From Olleya namhaensis (lineage in GTDB: Bacteria > Bacteroidota > Bacteroidia > Flavobacteriales > Flavobacteriaceae), in assembly GCF_900114005.1 (NCBI RefSeq), contig NZ_FORM01000003.1, positions 124,001 through 188,000 of the forward strand: a stretch of DNA of 64,000 nucleotides, written 5' to 3'. Below the pieces are notes generated by a model, which was not told where the DNA came from, did not search any database, and saw nothing but the letters and a program-made list of their open reading frames with translations. Below are positions 1 to 8,292 of this stretch, one piece after another (positions within the stretch are counted from its first letter, which is position 1; each line of letters opens with the position of its first letter). Both the position numbers and the translations under genes were made by a program.

Positions 1-140
1 GTCAGTATGCAATACCTAATTATTTAACGCCACGTGTTTTTAATGTCAGAACTACAATGCGTTTTTAGAAGATAAAAACACTCCATCCTAAAAAAACAAC
101 ACTTGAGTAAAACAAAATTACAGAAGCCTTAAAATAAGTA

Positions 141-148
141 TAAGTTTG
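141..148 (+). promoter_or_regulatory. -7 promoter element (TAAGTTTG)
   Basis: Exact match to the Bacteroidota sigma-A -7 consensus TAnnTTTG, 21 nt before the ATG at 170. No TTG was seen at a suitable -33 distance. Confidence 0.5.
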
Positions 149-169
149 GGTATCTAACAACCCAAAATT

Positions 170-556
170 ATGTCTTATACTATTTTAATGTACCTTCATT
201 TAGCCACTATACTTCCTGCTTTTGTTTTAGGAACACTTAGTTTTATACTAAAAAAAGGAACAGTAACTCATAAAATAATTGGTCGGATTTATATGATTTT
301 AATGCTATTAACAGCATTCATTACTTTATTTATGCCCTCTTTTATTGGCCCTCAATTATTCAACCATTTTGGTTGGATACACTTATTTAGTTTCCTAACT
401 ATTTACACTGTACCAACTGCATACACCGCGATAAAAAAGGGAGATGTAAGGCGTCATAAAATAAAAATGATTGGCTTATACGTTGGCGCAATGCTAATAG
501 CTGGTGCTTTTACTTTTGTTCCTGGGCGTTATATGCATACCTTATTTTTTACCTAA
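170..556 (+). CDS. DUF2306-like small membrane protein
   Basis: A 128-residue integral membrane protein with about four hydrophobic helices. A short N-terminal helix is followed by a basic cytoplasmic loop (KKGTVTHKIIGRIY) and further helices, and an RRHKIKM loop precedes the last one. The pattern of His residues in loops (THKIIGR, RRHK) and the length resemble the DUF2306 family of bacterial membrane proteins, whose function is unknown. A TAnnTTTG box lies just upstream and the gene appears to be monocistronic. Family assignment is by pattern and moderately sure; no function is claimed. Confidence 0.7.
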   Translation: MSYTILMYLHLATILPAFVLGTLSFILKKGTVTHKIIGRIYMILMLLTAFITLFMPSFIGPQLFNHFGWIHLFSFLTIYTVPTAYTAIKKGDVRRHKIKMIGLYVGAMLIAGAFTFVPGRYMHTLFFT

Positions 557-575
557 TATAAAGATTAACAGATCC

Positions 576-609
576 TTGACAATCTAAAGTATCTTAGCAC
601 CTATCTTTG
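576..609 (+). promoter_or_regulatory. TTG-N23-TATCTTTG promoter
   Basis: A TTG (576-578) and a TATCTTTG (602-609) are 23 nt apart, at the upper end of the spacing known for Flavobacterium -33/-7 promoters. The start codon at 621 follows 11 nt later. It should drive the small Lacal_2735-like gene. Confidence 0.55.
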
Positions 610-620
610 TAATAAAAGCT

Positions 621-791
621 ATGTTTGGATTATTTAAGAAGAAAAGTGAGTTAGATAAACTTCAAGATAAATACAAAAAATTATTAGAAGAGTCGTTTAA
701 ATTATCAACTACTAATAGAAGTGAGAGTGATAAAAAACAAGCAGAAGCACAAGTTGTATTAGAGCAAATAGAAGCGCTTCAAAAAAATTAA
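621..791 (+). CDS. Lacal_2735-like small charged protein (56 aa)
   Basis: A 56-residue protein that begins MFGLFKKKSELDKL and continues as a charged helix rich in Lys, Glu and Gln, ending EALQKN. The start (MFGLFKKKSE, then a KYKKLLEE segment) matches the small Lacal_2735 family conserved in Flavobacteriaceae; its function is unknown. No signal peptide or membrane segment is visible, so it is probably cytoplasmic and possibly coiled-coil. A good promoter precedes it. Its stop codon overlaps the stop of the convergent alpha/beta hydrolase by 4 nt. Confidence 0.75.
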   Translation: MFGLFKKKSELDKLQDKYKKLLEESFKLSTTNRSESDKKQAEAQVVLEQIEALQKN

Positions 792-1579
792 ACTACTATT
801 GCTTTGCTTCTAAGAAAGTCTAAACTTGTTTTGTTAAACAATAACGGTTGTTCCACATTAACCACATGTCCACATTTTTCAACTACATATAATATTGAAG
901 ATGAATGCGATTTTACTATATCCTTTATGGATGGTAAAAACAAATGATCCTCTGCTCCCATGACGTAAAGTGTTGGGATTTGAATATCCTTTGCTCTAAA
1001 AAACCGAAGTAAAGGGTTGATCTCAGAGGTTAACTTAAACCATCTGATAAACTCTTTTTGATATAGTTTTTTAGCTTCGTTAACAAACAAAGATCTTGAC
1101 TTTTTATGATTTTTTTTCGGCATTATAATAAATGCAAAAAAACGATACAATAGCATATAAGGCACTACACTTTTAAAAATAACACCTAACTTAATCAAGA
1201 TTTGAGACCTAACATTAAGTTTCATTATAGCACCTCCCATTATCATACTTTGTACGCGTTTGGGATGTTTTTCGGCTAAATTTCTTATTAAAATGGTTCC
1301 TAAAGAAATACCAACAAAATGTGACATTTCAATCTTTAAATGATTGATAACCTCAAGAATATCATTAGTAATAGAATCAAAAGTATATTTAGAATTAAAG
1401 GTGTCTTTTAATCTAGGCTTGCTATTTCCGTGACCACGAAGGTCCAAAATAAGCACATTAAATTCTGCTTTAAAATCTCTAATTTGCTTGTACCATATGG
1501 AACTGCTCCCTCCTGCTCCATGGACAAAAGTCACCCATTGATTAGAATTAGCATTTAAATATGTAGAGTAGTTTAGCAA
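788..1579 (-). CDS. Alpha/beta hydrolase
   Basis: A 263-residue alpha/beta-hydrolase-fold enzyme. Visible elements are the oxyanion HGAGGSS (residues 20-26), the strand DLRGHGNS, the nucleophile elbow GISLG with Ser92, the acid-turn GAEDHLF and the catalytic His in CGHVVNVEQP near the C-terminus. There is no signal peptide, so it should be cytoplasmic; the substrate cannot be told. No in-frame ATG precedes the HGAG motif. The start is therefore the TTG at 1579, supported by a TATTTTTG box at 1597-1604. It is convergent with the small gene before it. Confidence 0.85.
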   Translation of the reverse strand: MLNYSTYLNANSNQWVTFVHGAGGSSSIWYKQIRDFKAEFNVLILDLRGHGNSKPRLKDTFNSKYTFDSITNDILEVINHLKIEMSHFVGISLGTILIRNLAEKHPKRVQSMIMGGAIMKLNVRSQILIKLGVIFKSVVPYMLLYRFFAFIIMPKKNHKKSRSLFVNEAKKLYQKEFIRWFKLTSEINPLLRFFRAKDIQIPTLYVMGAEDHLFLPSIKDIVKSHSSSILYVVEKCGHVVNVEQPLLFNKTSLDFLRSKAIVV

Positions 1580-1596
1580 ATATTTTTTATGAGTTA

Positions 1597-1604
1597 CAAA
1601 AATA
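1597..1604 (-). promoter_or_regulatory. -7 promoter element (TATTTTTG) for the hydrolase
   Basis: Minus-strand TATTTTTG. Transcription would begin about 13 nt before the TTG start at 1579, which supports that non-ATG start. Confidence 0.5.
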
Positions 1605-1618
1605 CGATATAAAAAGAC

Positions 1619-2758
1619 TTAAATATATTCTTTTAACACCTCAATAACATAATCTATTTCTTCTGTTGTATTATACTTACTAAAAGAAAAACGTAAAGAC
1701 GGTTTTTGCATATCATCATCACTTAAAATTTGAGATAATACATGACTTCCTTTAGAGCTTCCACTTTGGCAAGCACTTCCTTTAGAACATGCAATTCCTT
1801 TTAAATCTAATTGAAAAAGTAATATCAATGCTTTTTCTGGCGCAATTGGTAGGCAAGTATTTAAAACAGTATATGTGCTTTTTTCAAAATCGGCACTACT
1901 ACCATTAAATCCTACACCAGGAAAATTAGTTTCTAGTTGCTTTATAAAATATGTTTTAAGCGTTGTGATATATGCTTTTTCTTCTTCTAGATTTTGGTAA
2001 GACAATTTTAAAGCCTCTTCCAATCCAACAATATTATGCACTGCTTCTGTCCCTGCGCGGTGTCCACGTTCTTGTTCTCCTCCAAAAATTAAAGGTTTTA
2101 AACCTGAATTTTTTCTAACAAATGCAAACCCAACTCCTTTTGGTCCATGAAATTTGTGACCACTTACTGCCATAAAATCTATCGGGATTTCTTGTAAATC
2201 CAATTTATAATGTCCTACAGACTGTACAGTATCACTATGGAATAATGCTTGGTTAGACTTACACATATCAGCAACACGCTTGATGTCTAATATATTACCA
2301 ACCTCGTTATTAACATGCATTAAACTAACTAAGGTTTTTTCTGATGCTTGTAATAATTGCTCCAAATGCTTATAATCTACATGACCATCTACATCTAAAT
2401 CTACATAGTTGATGGTAATATCGTACTCACGTTGTAATTGTTGTACGGTATGCAAAACTGCATGGTGCTCTATTCTTGAAGTAATAATATTTTTTACACC
2501 TAAATCTCTAACCGCACTTAATAATGCTAAGTTATCAGCTTCCGTACCACCTGATGTAAATACAATTTCTGACGCAGATACATTTAAAAGCTTAGCTACT
2601 GTTTTTCTAGCTTGTTCAATCCATGCTTTAGCAGAACGTCCAAAACTATGCGTCGAGGATGCATTACCATAACACTCTTGCATAACTTTAGTCATTTTAG
2701 CTATAACTTCTGGTCTTATCTGCGTAGTGGCAGCACTATCAAAATATACTGGTTTCAT
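1619..2758 (-). CDS. Cysteine desulfurase (NifS/IscS-like, class V PLP enzyme)
   Basis: A PLP enzyme that removes sulfur from L-cysteine for Fe-S cluster or tRNA thiolation. From the ATG at 2758 it has 379 residues. It shows the N-terminal VYFDSAATTQ, the cofactor-stacking EHHAVL (His98/99), the Schiff-base Lys202 in SGHKFHGPKG, the GGEQERGHRAGT loop, and the catalytic Cys330 in SACQSGSSKGSHVL. The open frame runs 9 codons further to a TTG at 2785, but that codon overlaps a TATTTTTG box (2783-2790), so the ATG is preferred. The gene is solitary; no iscU or sufE lies beside it. NifS-type is clear, but the pathway is not. Confidence 0.92.
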   Translation of the reverse strand: MKPVYFDSAATTQIRPEVIAKMTKVMQECYGNASSTHSFGRSAKAWIEQARKTVAKLLNVSASEIVFTSGGTEADNLALLSAVRDLGVKNIITSRIEHHAVLHTVQQLQREYDITINYVDLDVDGHVDYKHLEQLLQASEKTLVSLMHVNNEVGNILDIKRVADMCKSNQALFHSDTVQSVGHYKLDLQEIPIDFMAVSGHKFHGPKGVGFAFVRKNSGLKPLIFGGEQERGHRAGTEAVHNIVGLEEALKLSYQNLEEEKAYITTLKTYFIKQLETNFPGVGFNGSSADFEKSTYTVLNTCLPIAPEKALILLFQLDLKGIACSKGSACQSGSSKGSHVLSQILSDDDMQKPSLRFSFSKYNTTEEIDYVIEVLKEYI

Positions 2759-2782
2759 TGCGTTTATTGCTATTAAGAAGCA

Positions 2783-2790
2783 CAAAAATA
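2783..2790 (-). promoter_or_regulatory. -7 promoter element (TATTTTTG) for cysteine desulfurase
   Basis: Minus-strand TATTTTTG about 24 nt before the ATG at 2758. It overlaps a possible upstream TTG codon and so rules that codon out as the start. Confidence 0.55.
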
Positions 2791-2842
2791 GTTTAAATAA
2801 AATTAATTAGCTTAACCAACGTTATAAGTTTGACAATTCTCT

Positions 2843-2850
2843 TATTTTTG
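2843..2850 (+). promoter_or_regulatory. -7 promoter element (TATTTTTG) for the Ca-repeat lipoprotein
   Basis: Plus-strand TATTTTTG 19 nt before the ATG at 2870, divergent from the cysteine desulfurase promoter. Confidence 0.5.
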
Positions 2851-2869
2851 TCTTTTAAACTTATTAGCA

Positions 2870-3811
2870 ATGCGAAAAATTTCAGTTTTATTTATCTTTT
2901 TATTAAGTCTATTTTCTTGTGATGATGGCGACATTATTACCACAGAACTAGACTTTGATGATACTTTTGAGGCTTGTGGTGATTTAGTTTTCTTTAAAGT
3001 AAAAACGGAACCTAACGAAACGCTTTCATTACAATTAGATAGTCCTAGTTTTACTGTTGCTTCTTTGCTTGAAACTGAAGCTAACGCTGATAACACGTTA
3101 CTAGTAGATTTGGTAACAACAGATGTTACCGTAGCTAGTGTTGCTGGTTTATTTAAGTTTAGAAGTTACACTAGTGATCCTACTGATTTTTTCTGTAATG
3201 ATGTCCCTCCAAACGGTATTCAAATAGTTGAAGAGTATACAACTACAAGTGGAACTGCATATTTTACTGTAAGTTTAATTGAAGATGATAACGACGGAAT
3301 ACCTGCCGAATTAGAAGATGATAATTTAGATGGTGATAACGACCACACAACAAATCCTTTAGATACAGATGGTGACGGTTTGCCAGATTATTTAGATGCA
3401 GACGATGATGGTGATAATGTTTTAACAGCAAGTGAAAGTGTTGCTTACACAGAAACTGATGGCCTAAATAATGCTTTGGACACTGACGGAGATGGTATTG
3501 CAAATTATTTAGATAACGATGATGATGGCGATGGTATACCAACCAGAAATGAAGAAGTTACAACTTTTGATAATAACCCAACCAATGATGTTTCTGACAG
3601 TACTTTTGGTCCTGATTATTTAAACCCAATATTCATGAATAATCATCAACCAACATCATTTAGAAGTCATAGTATTTCTCAGGAATTTACAGTTACTCTT
3701 AAATTTGAAAATATTTCTTTTCCTGAAATTATTTATGACGAAACTAATTTTGGTACCTTAGATGATGGTTTAACGTCTAAAACTAGAACAATTACACCAC
3801 CTTTTATTTAG
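2870..3811 (+). CDS. Lipoprotein with thrombospondin type 3-like acidic repeats
   Basis: A 313-residue lipoprotein. The signal peptide [17 protein letters not shown] ends in a lipobox with Cys17 followed by DDGD. After a beta-rich region (to about residue 135) come repeated Asp-rich loops such as [18 protein letters not shown] and DDDGDGIP (about 135-225), the pattern of thrombospondin type 3 / EF-like calcium sites. The final 75 residues have no repeats. No T9SS sorting domain is present, so lipidation is the expected anchor. Probably an outer-membrane or surface calcium-binding protein of unknown role. A promoter box lies just upstream. Confidence 0.8.
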   Translation: MRKISVLFIFLLSLFSCDDGDIITTELDFDDTFEACGDLVFFKVKTEPNETLSLQLDSPSFTVASLLETEANADNTLLVDLVTTDVTVASVAGLFKFRSYTSDPTDFFCNDVPPNGIQIVEEYTTTSGTAYFTVSLIEDDNDGIPAELEDDNLDGDNDHTTNPLDTDGDGLPDYLDADDDGDNVLTASESVAYTETDGLNNALDTDGDGIANYLDNDDDGDGIPTRNEEVTTFDNNPTNDVSDSTFGPDYLNPIFMNNHQPTSFRSHSISQEFTVTLKFENISFPEIIYDETNFGTLDDGLTSKTRTITPPFI

Positions 3812-3813
3812 GA

Positions 3814-4377
3814 TTAATTAGTAGTGCTAGCATTTTGCATAATATAAACCTCCGTAGCTCCTAAACCGTATTTTTTATAGTCGGCTTCGTAGTATTTAAC
3901 ATTGTCATACCTACTAAATAGGGTTTCTAATTCCATTTTTAAAACACCTTCTCCGACACCGTGTATAAACACAATTTTTTGAAGACGCTTTTTAATAGCA
4001 AATTCTAACTTATGTCTAGCGGTATCTAATTGAATGGTTAATTTGTCATAATTAGTCATACCTCTTTCGTGGTCAACTAACTTATGTAAATGCAAATCCA
4101 CTTCCATAGTTGGCTCATAACGTTCCTTAGCCTTAACTTTGGTTGTAGAATGGCGTTTTTTCTCTGTTTTTTCAGACAATACTTGTTGTAGTGATGCCGA
4201 ATTAAAAACATTATTTCTTAGTGTAGCTGATTTAGTTTTAACTAATTCAGAAGGCTTAAATTCAAGCTCAAAACCTTCATCTGTTTCAATAGTTACAGTA
4301 TTTGACACTATAGCTATTATTGTTCCAGACAAAGCATCATCCAAAACATCTACTACATCTCCAATCTTTAAATTCAT
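3814..4377 (-). CDS. Smr-domain protein (MutS2 C-terminal-like)
   Basis: A 187-residue protein. Residues 1-50 form a small beta-barrel (GDVVDVLDDALSGTIIAI...). A linker follows, then an Smr domain with the DLHLHKL motif (about 94-100), the IHGVGEGVLK motif (about 138-147) and the C-terminal YGLGATEVYI. Smr domains are nucleic-acid nucleases or binders, but stand-alone flavobacterial members (DUF2027-like) are uncharacterised. It overlaps the upstream gene by ATGA (4374-4377), so the two are probably co-translated. It ends 2 nt from the convergent lipoprotein gene. Confidence 0.85.
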   Translation of the reverse strand: MNLKIGDVVDVLDDALSGTIIAIVSNTVTIETDEGFELEFKPSELVKTKSATLRNNVFNSASLQQVLSEKTEKKRHSTTKVKAKERYEPTMEVDLHLHKLVDHERGMTNYDKLTIQLDTARHKLEFAIKKRLQKIVFIHGVGEGVLKMELETLFSRYDNVKYYEADYKKYGLGATEVYIMQNASTTN

Positions 4378-4589
4378 TCTTCTTCGTCTTCAATTAGTTC
4401 TGATTCAACAAACGTCTCCTTTTCTTTTTTACTCGGTATTCCTGACTGCAAATTAAAAATACCAAACATTAATACAGCAACACCACCAACTAAGAGTAAT
4501 ATGTTTTGTTTCTCATTAGCATTGGCATAAATGGCAACAACTGCACCTAGTAAAATACAGATATAGTAAAGCGTAGTCTTTTTTTGCAC
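4374..4589 (-). CDS. Small two-helix membrane protein
   Basis: A 71-residue protein with two hydrophobic helices (YYICILLGAVVAIYA and ILLLVGGVAVLMFGIF) and an acidic tail ending ELIEDEEE. The only plausible start is the GTG at 4589; no earlier in-frame ATG exists, and a TAGATTTG promoter box (4616-4623) puts the transcript start about 20 nt ahead of it. It is translationally coupled to the Smr gene. Similar small proteins accompany Smr genes in flavobacteria as far as I recall; no function is known. Confidence 0.7.
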   Translation of the reverse strand: MQKKTTLYYICILLGAVVAIYANANEKQNILLLVGGVAVLMFGIFNLQSGIPSKKEKETFVESELIEDEEE

Positions 4590-4615
4590 GATTGCGATAT
4601 ATTTAATTATTTAAA

Positions 4616-4623
4616 CAAATCTA
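4616..4623 (-). promoter_or_regulatory. -7 promoter element (TAGATTTG)
   Basis: Minus-strand match to TAnnTTTG ahead of the small membrane protein/Smr pair. Confidence 0.45.
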
Positions 4624-4772
4624 TATATTTTTATAATACTTGTGTCGATTAGCTTAGTAAAAAAACACCAATTAACAAATCATTAATCCGCAATACCTTA
4701 CATAAAGGATAGTCAAAAGACTAAAAATGAAATTATTATACTGAATTAAACCAATCATATTGATAAATTCAA

Positions 4773-4780
4773 TATTTTTG
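4773..4780 (+). promoter_or_regulatory. -7 promoter element (TATTTTTG) for the T9SS protein
   Basis: Plus-strand TATTTTTG 27 nt before the ATG at 4808. It lies downstream of the TTG at 4760, which therefore cannot be the start. Confidence 0.5.
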
Positions 4781-4807
4781 TATAGAATATTCATCCCCCA
4801 AAGAATC

Positions 4808-6637
4808 ATGAAAAAAAACCTAATATTCGCACTACTCTTATGTCCTATATATATGAGCTTTGCGCAACTGACAGTTAGAAACGATGCTTACATTTTTGTT
4901 GACGGTACTGGATTTGACGACACTGTAGCGGATGTCGCTCCATTATTTGTAACGGACAACATTAACCTACAAGAAGCAAACAGTACTATTTATTTAAGAA
5001 ACGAAGCACAAATAATACAAGGTATTAAATCAACAGGTAATTCTGGTTTAGGTAAACTAAGTGTTTATCAACAAGGTACTGTACATAATTATGCTTATAA
5101 CTATTGGGCCTCTCCTGTAGGTAATGTATCAACTAATACGACAGGTAATTCTGCGTTTATACCTAATCAAAACATTTTTGATGTTGTAGATTTAACCAAC
5201 AGTAATTTAGCTGGTTATGCTACTTCTGGATACAATGGTACAAGTGCACCTTTAAATATTGAAAGTTATTGGTTATGGAAGTATAACCCTGGTACATCTT
5301 ATAGTGATTGGATATTTGTTGGTCAATCAGGAACCGTAGACGCAGGTTATGGTTTTACGATGAAAGGGACCACTGGATCTACTCCTGCTTCTGGGCAATT
5401 ATATGATTTTAGAGGAAAGCCGAACGAAGGTGAAATTGGTGCTGAAGTTACCTTAGGTCAAGAAACTTTAATAGGAAATCCTTTTCCTTCCGCTTTAGAT
5501 GCAAAAGCTTTTATACATGATGCCAACAATGTGCCTCTATTAGATACTGGCTCGTTATATTATTGGGAACAAGACCAATCTGTAAGCTCTCATGTTTTAG
5601 TAGACTACAGAGCAGGTTATGGTGCTTATACTATTGATGCTTCAGGTACACTTGGATCTTACGTCCCTCCTGCTTTTAATGCTTATAATGGCGATGGTAC
5701 TTTAAATACAGCCGGATCGACATCCACCACAGGAAAAAGAGCCAGACGTTATATCCCTGTTGGTCAAGGATACATGGTCAAAGGTGCAGCCACAGGTACA
5801 CTTTTAATATCAGATAAACACCGTGTATTTTATAAGAAAACTGGAGTGAATAGTGAATTTTACAGAACAACTTCGCAAAGAAGTACTAGTAATGATGCCT
5901 CAGAATACCAAATGGTATACAACGACAATGGATATCAAATTATTCCTGAAGCTTTCAAACGCTTTAGATTAAACGTAGATTTTGGAGTTGCATACACAAG
6001 ACAATTATTACATAATTTTCACGACTCAGCAACACCTGGAATGGATTATGGCTTAGAAAGTAAAGTGAATAGTCTTTTAAGTGCTGATGCTAACTGGAAA
6101 CAAGGCAATGATGCTTATGTTACTAAGGCCGATAAATTTGAAATTGAATTAATAATTCCAATCATTTTAAATATAGATGCGCCACAAACGCTAAAATTTA
6201 GATTAACGGATGTTCAAAATTTTGACAATGGACAGCCAATATTTTTACACGATAAAGACAACGATTTATACGTAGACTTAAGACAGCAAGACTTTGATGT
6301 TATTTTACCTATTGGTCTTTATTCTAATAGATTTGAAATTACTTTTGAAGAAGCAAATACATTATCAAGTGATGAGTTTGTAGATAATAATTTTAATGTA
6401 CTACAAAACAATGCCAATGCAGAATTAGTAGTACTAAACCCTAAAAATTTAAAAATTAATAGTATTGAGTTATTTGATATAACTGGTAAGCTAGTTTTTA
6501 ATAAATTAGTTAACAATACAACTACAAGATTAAGCTATTCTACTAAAAACCTAAGTGATGGTGTGTATTTAGTAAAAACCACATTATCTAATAGCAATAC
6601 AACTACTAAAAAAGTAATTGTCGCTAACAAAAAATAA
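4808..6637 (+). CDS. T9SS type A sorting domain-containing secreted protein
   Basis: A 609-residue secreted protein. The ATG at 4808 gives a clean signal peptide (MKKNLIFALLLCPIYMSFAQ); a longer frame from TTG 4760 would bury it. The body is beta-rich with many Gly/Thr/Asn residues and shows WASPVG, GNPFPSALDA and RARRYIPVGQGYMVKG stretches typical of large flavobacterial cell-surface proteins. The last about 70 residues form a type A C-terminal domain (ELFDITGKLVFNK, then LSDGVYLVK and a KKVIV end), which directs export by the type IX system. A bidirectional terminator follows. The function of the body is unknown. Confidence 0.85.
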   Translation: MKKNLIFALLLCPIYMSFAQLTVRNDAYIFVDGTGFDDTVADVAPLFVTDNINLQEANSTIYLRNEAQIIQGIKSTGNSGLGKLSVYQQGTVHNYAYNYWASPVGNVSTNTTGNSAFIPNQNIFDVVDLTNSNLAGYATSGYNGTSAPLNIESYWLWKYNPGTSYSDWIFVGQSGTVDAGYGFTMKGTTGSTPASGQLYDFRGKPNEGEIGAEVTLGQETLIGNPFPSALDAKAFIHDANNVPLLDTGSLYYWEQDQSVSSHVLVDYRAGYGAYTIDASGTLGSYVPPAFNAYNGDGTLNTAGSTSTTGKRARRYIPVGQGYMVKGAATGTLLISDKHRVFYKKTGVNSEFYRTTSQRSTSNDASEYQMVYNDNGYQIIPEAFKRFRLNVDFGVAYTRQLLHNFHDSATPGMDYGLESKVNSLLSADANWKQGNDAYVTKADKFEIELIIPIILNIDAPQTLKFRLTDVQNFDNGQPIFLHDKDNDLYVDLRQQDFDVILPIGLYSNRFEITFEEANTLSSDEFVDNNFNVLQNNANAELVVLNPKNLKINSIELFDITGKLVFNKLVNNTTTRLSYSTKNLSDGVYLVKTTLSNSNTTTKKVIVANKK

Positions 6638-6656
6638 AATTAATTACTGTTTAAAC

Positions 6657-6690
6657 AAAAAAAAGACTGTCAAAATTGACAGTCTTTTTT
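6657..6690. terminator. Bidirectional intrinsic terminator
   Basis: Perfect 9-bp stem GACTGTCAA/TTGACAGTC (6665-6673 and 6676-6684), flanked by an A-run on the left and a T-run on the right, between the convergent T9SS and rocD genes. Confidence 0.85.
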
Positions 6691-6710
6691 AGTTTATAAC
6701 AATTTAAAAA

Positions 6711-7991
6711 TTACTTTTCAAATTGTTTTAATGTTTTTGTAATAATACCAACACAATCTAACAATTGTTCTTTAGTCATTACTAAAGGCGGCGCAAAACG
6801 GATAATATTACCGTGCGTTGGCTTTGCTAATAAACCATTATCACGTAATGCAATACAAATGTTCCAGGCAGTCTCGCTATCTTCTGTATCGTTTATTAAA
6901 ATGGCATTTAACAATCCTTTACCTCTTACCGAGTTAACAATATTTGAAGTTTCGATAAATTTAGCTAATTCAGATCTAAATAATTCTCCTAAATCAAAAG
7001 CGTTTTGTGCTAATTTTTCATCTTTAATTACTTCTAAAGCTGCAGTTCCAATTGCTGCTGCAACTGGGTTACCTCCAAATGTACTACCGTGGTTACCTGG
7101 CTTAATAACATTCATTATGTTATCGTTTGCTAACACAGCACTTACTGGGTAAGCTCCTCCTGACAGTGCTTTTCCTAATATTAAAATATCAGCTTTTACT
7201 TCTGGAGTACCAGAGCAATGTTTGTCAGAACAAGTACAATTACCACAAGTTGCTAATAAACGTCCTGTTCTTGCAATACCTGTTTGTACTTCATCTGCAA
7301 TAAATAAAACGTTATGTTTTGCACATAATGCTTTAGCTTTTGCTAAATACCCTTCACTTGGCACGTATACACCCGCTTCTCCTTGGATAGGCTCCACTAA
7401 GAAACCTGCAACGTTTTTGTTACTATTTAGCACATCTTCTAATGCTTGAAGATTATCATATTCAATTTTAATAAATCCTTTTGTATAAGGTCCAAAGTTT
7501 TTACGTGCTACTGGATCGTTAGAAAAAGATATAATAGTAGTTGTACGACCATGAAAATTGTTTTCGCAAACAACAATCTCAGCTTCATTCTCATCAATAC
7601 CTTTTACTTCATAAGCCCATTTTCTACATAGCTTTAAAGCAGTCTCTACCGCTTCAGCACCAGTATTCATTGGTAATAACTTATCGTAATTAAATGTTTC
7701 GGTAGCATATTTTTCAAATTTACCTAACATATCATTATAAAAAGCACGAGACGTTAATGTCAATGTTTGCGCTTGTTTAACCATTGCTCCTACTATTTTC
7801 GGGTGACAATGTCCTTGATTAACTGCGGAATATGCAGATAAAAAATCATAATATTTTTTTCCTTCTACGTCCCAAACATATACCCCTTCACCTTTGCTTA
7901 ATACAACAGGTAATGGATGATAGTTGTGTGCTCCGTATTTGTTTTCTAAGTCCATCGCTTCTTGCGATGTTAATTGGTTTAAAACAGCCAT
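6711..7991 (-). CDS. rocD: Ornithine aminotransferase
   Basis: A 426-residue class III PLP aminotransferase that converts ornithine and 2-oxoglutarate to glutamate semialdehyde and glutamate. Visible are the N-terminal [12 protein letters not shown], substrate-pocket [26 protein letters not shown] (146-150), the PLP-binding Asp233 in IADEVQTG, and Lys274 in LGKALSGG. An insertion at 249-259 carries four Cys (C-X2-C-X-C-X4-C), unlike human or Bacillus enzymes; it looks like a metal site and appears to be common in flavobacterial homologues as I remember them. The gene is transcribed alone, convergent with the T9SS gene, and its leader may hold structured RNA. Confidence 0.93.
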   Translation of the reverse strand: MAVLNQLTSQEAMDLENKYGAHNYHPLPVVLSKGEGVYVWDVEGKKYYDFLSAYSAVNQGHCHPKIVGAMVKQAQTLTLTSRAFYNDMLGKFEKYATETFNYDKLLPMNTGAEAVETALKLCRKWAYEVKGIDENEAEIVVCENNFHGRTTTIISFSNDPVARKNFGPYTKGFIKIEYDNLQALEDVLNSNKNVAGFLVEPIQGEAGVYVPSEGYLAKAKALCAKHNVLFIADEVQTGIARTGRLLATCGNCTCSDKHCSGTPEVKADILILGKALSGGAYPVSAVLANDNIMNVIKPGNHGSTFGGNPVAAAIGTAALEVIKDEKLAQNAFDLGELFRSELAKFIETSNIVNSVRGKGLLNAILINDTEDSETAWNICIALRDNGLLAKPTHGNIIRFAPPLVMTKEQLLDCVGIITKTLKQFEK

Positions 7992-8292
7992 TTTTTCAAT
8001 ATTTAAAGTTATAAAGTAGCCATTCCTTCTGTACCTTTATCCTTTCGAAAGCTCGAAAATTCAGCGTGGGAGAGAAATCATCCCTAAGAACACGCAAATT
8101 AATAAATAAAACCTTCAAAGAAATAAAAATCAGCTTTATTATAGTAATATATACCAATTCTAAATTCCTTTTAACAGACAAAAGCGCACTTTATCCGATG
8201 TGACATTTAGTAGTTCTATTAATAATTACAACTGTCTTATAAATTCTATTTTAGCTTAAATCATTAACTAATCAACAAAATAATAACACAAA
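7992..8292. other. Intergenic region with hairpins, divergent rocD/cmpX-like
   Basis: No convincing gene is seen. A 61-codon frame on the minus strand has no family features. On the minus strand, 8041-8095 holds a 5-bp GCGTG/CACGC stem (8091-8095 with 8064-8068) and a 6-bp TTTCGA/TCGAAA stem (8043-8048 and 8053-8058). This would lie in the rocD leader. Confidence 0.4.

Noticed and set aside
2759-2785. TTG-initiated extension of cysteine desulfurase
   Set aside because: The TTG overlaps a TATTTTTG promoter box, and family members start near VYFDSAATT.
3264-3542. 92-codon His/Tyr-rich minus-strand frame
   Set aside because: It is the antisense of the Asp-rich calcium repeats of the 2870 lipoprotein; the composition is a reflection of GAT/GAC codons.
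7996-8181. 61-codon minus-strand frame upstream of rocD
   Set aside because: No promoter or family match; it covers the hairpins of the rocD leader.
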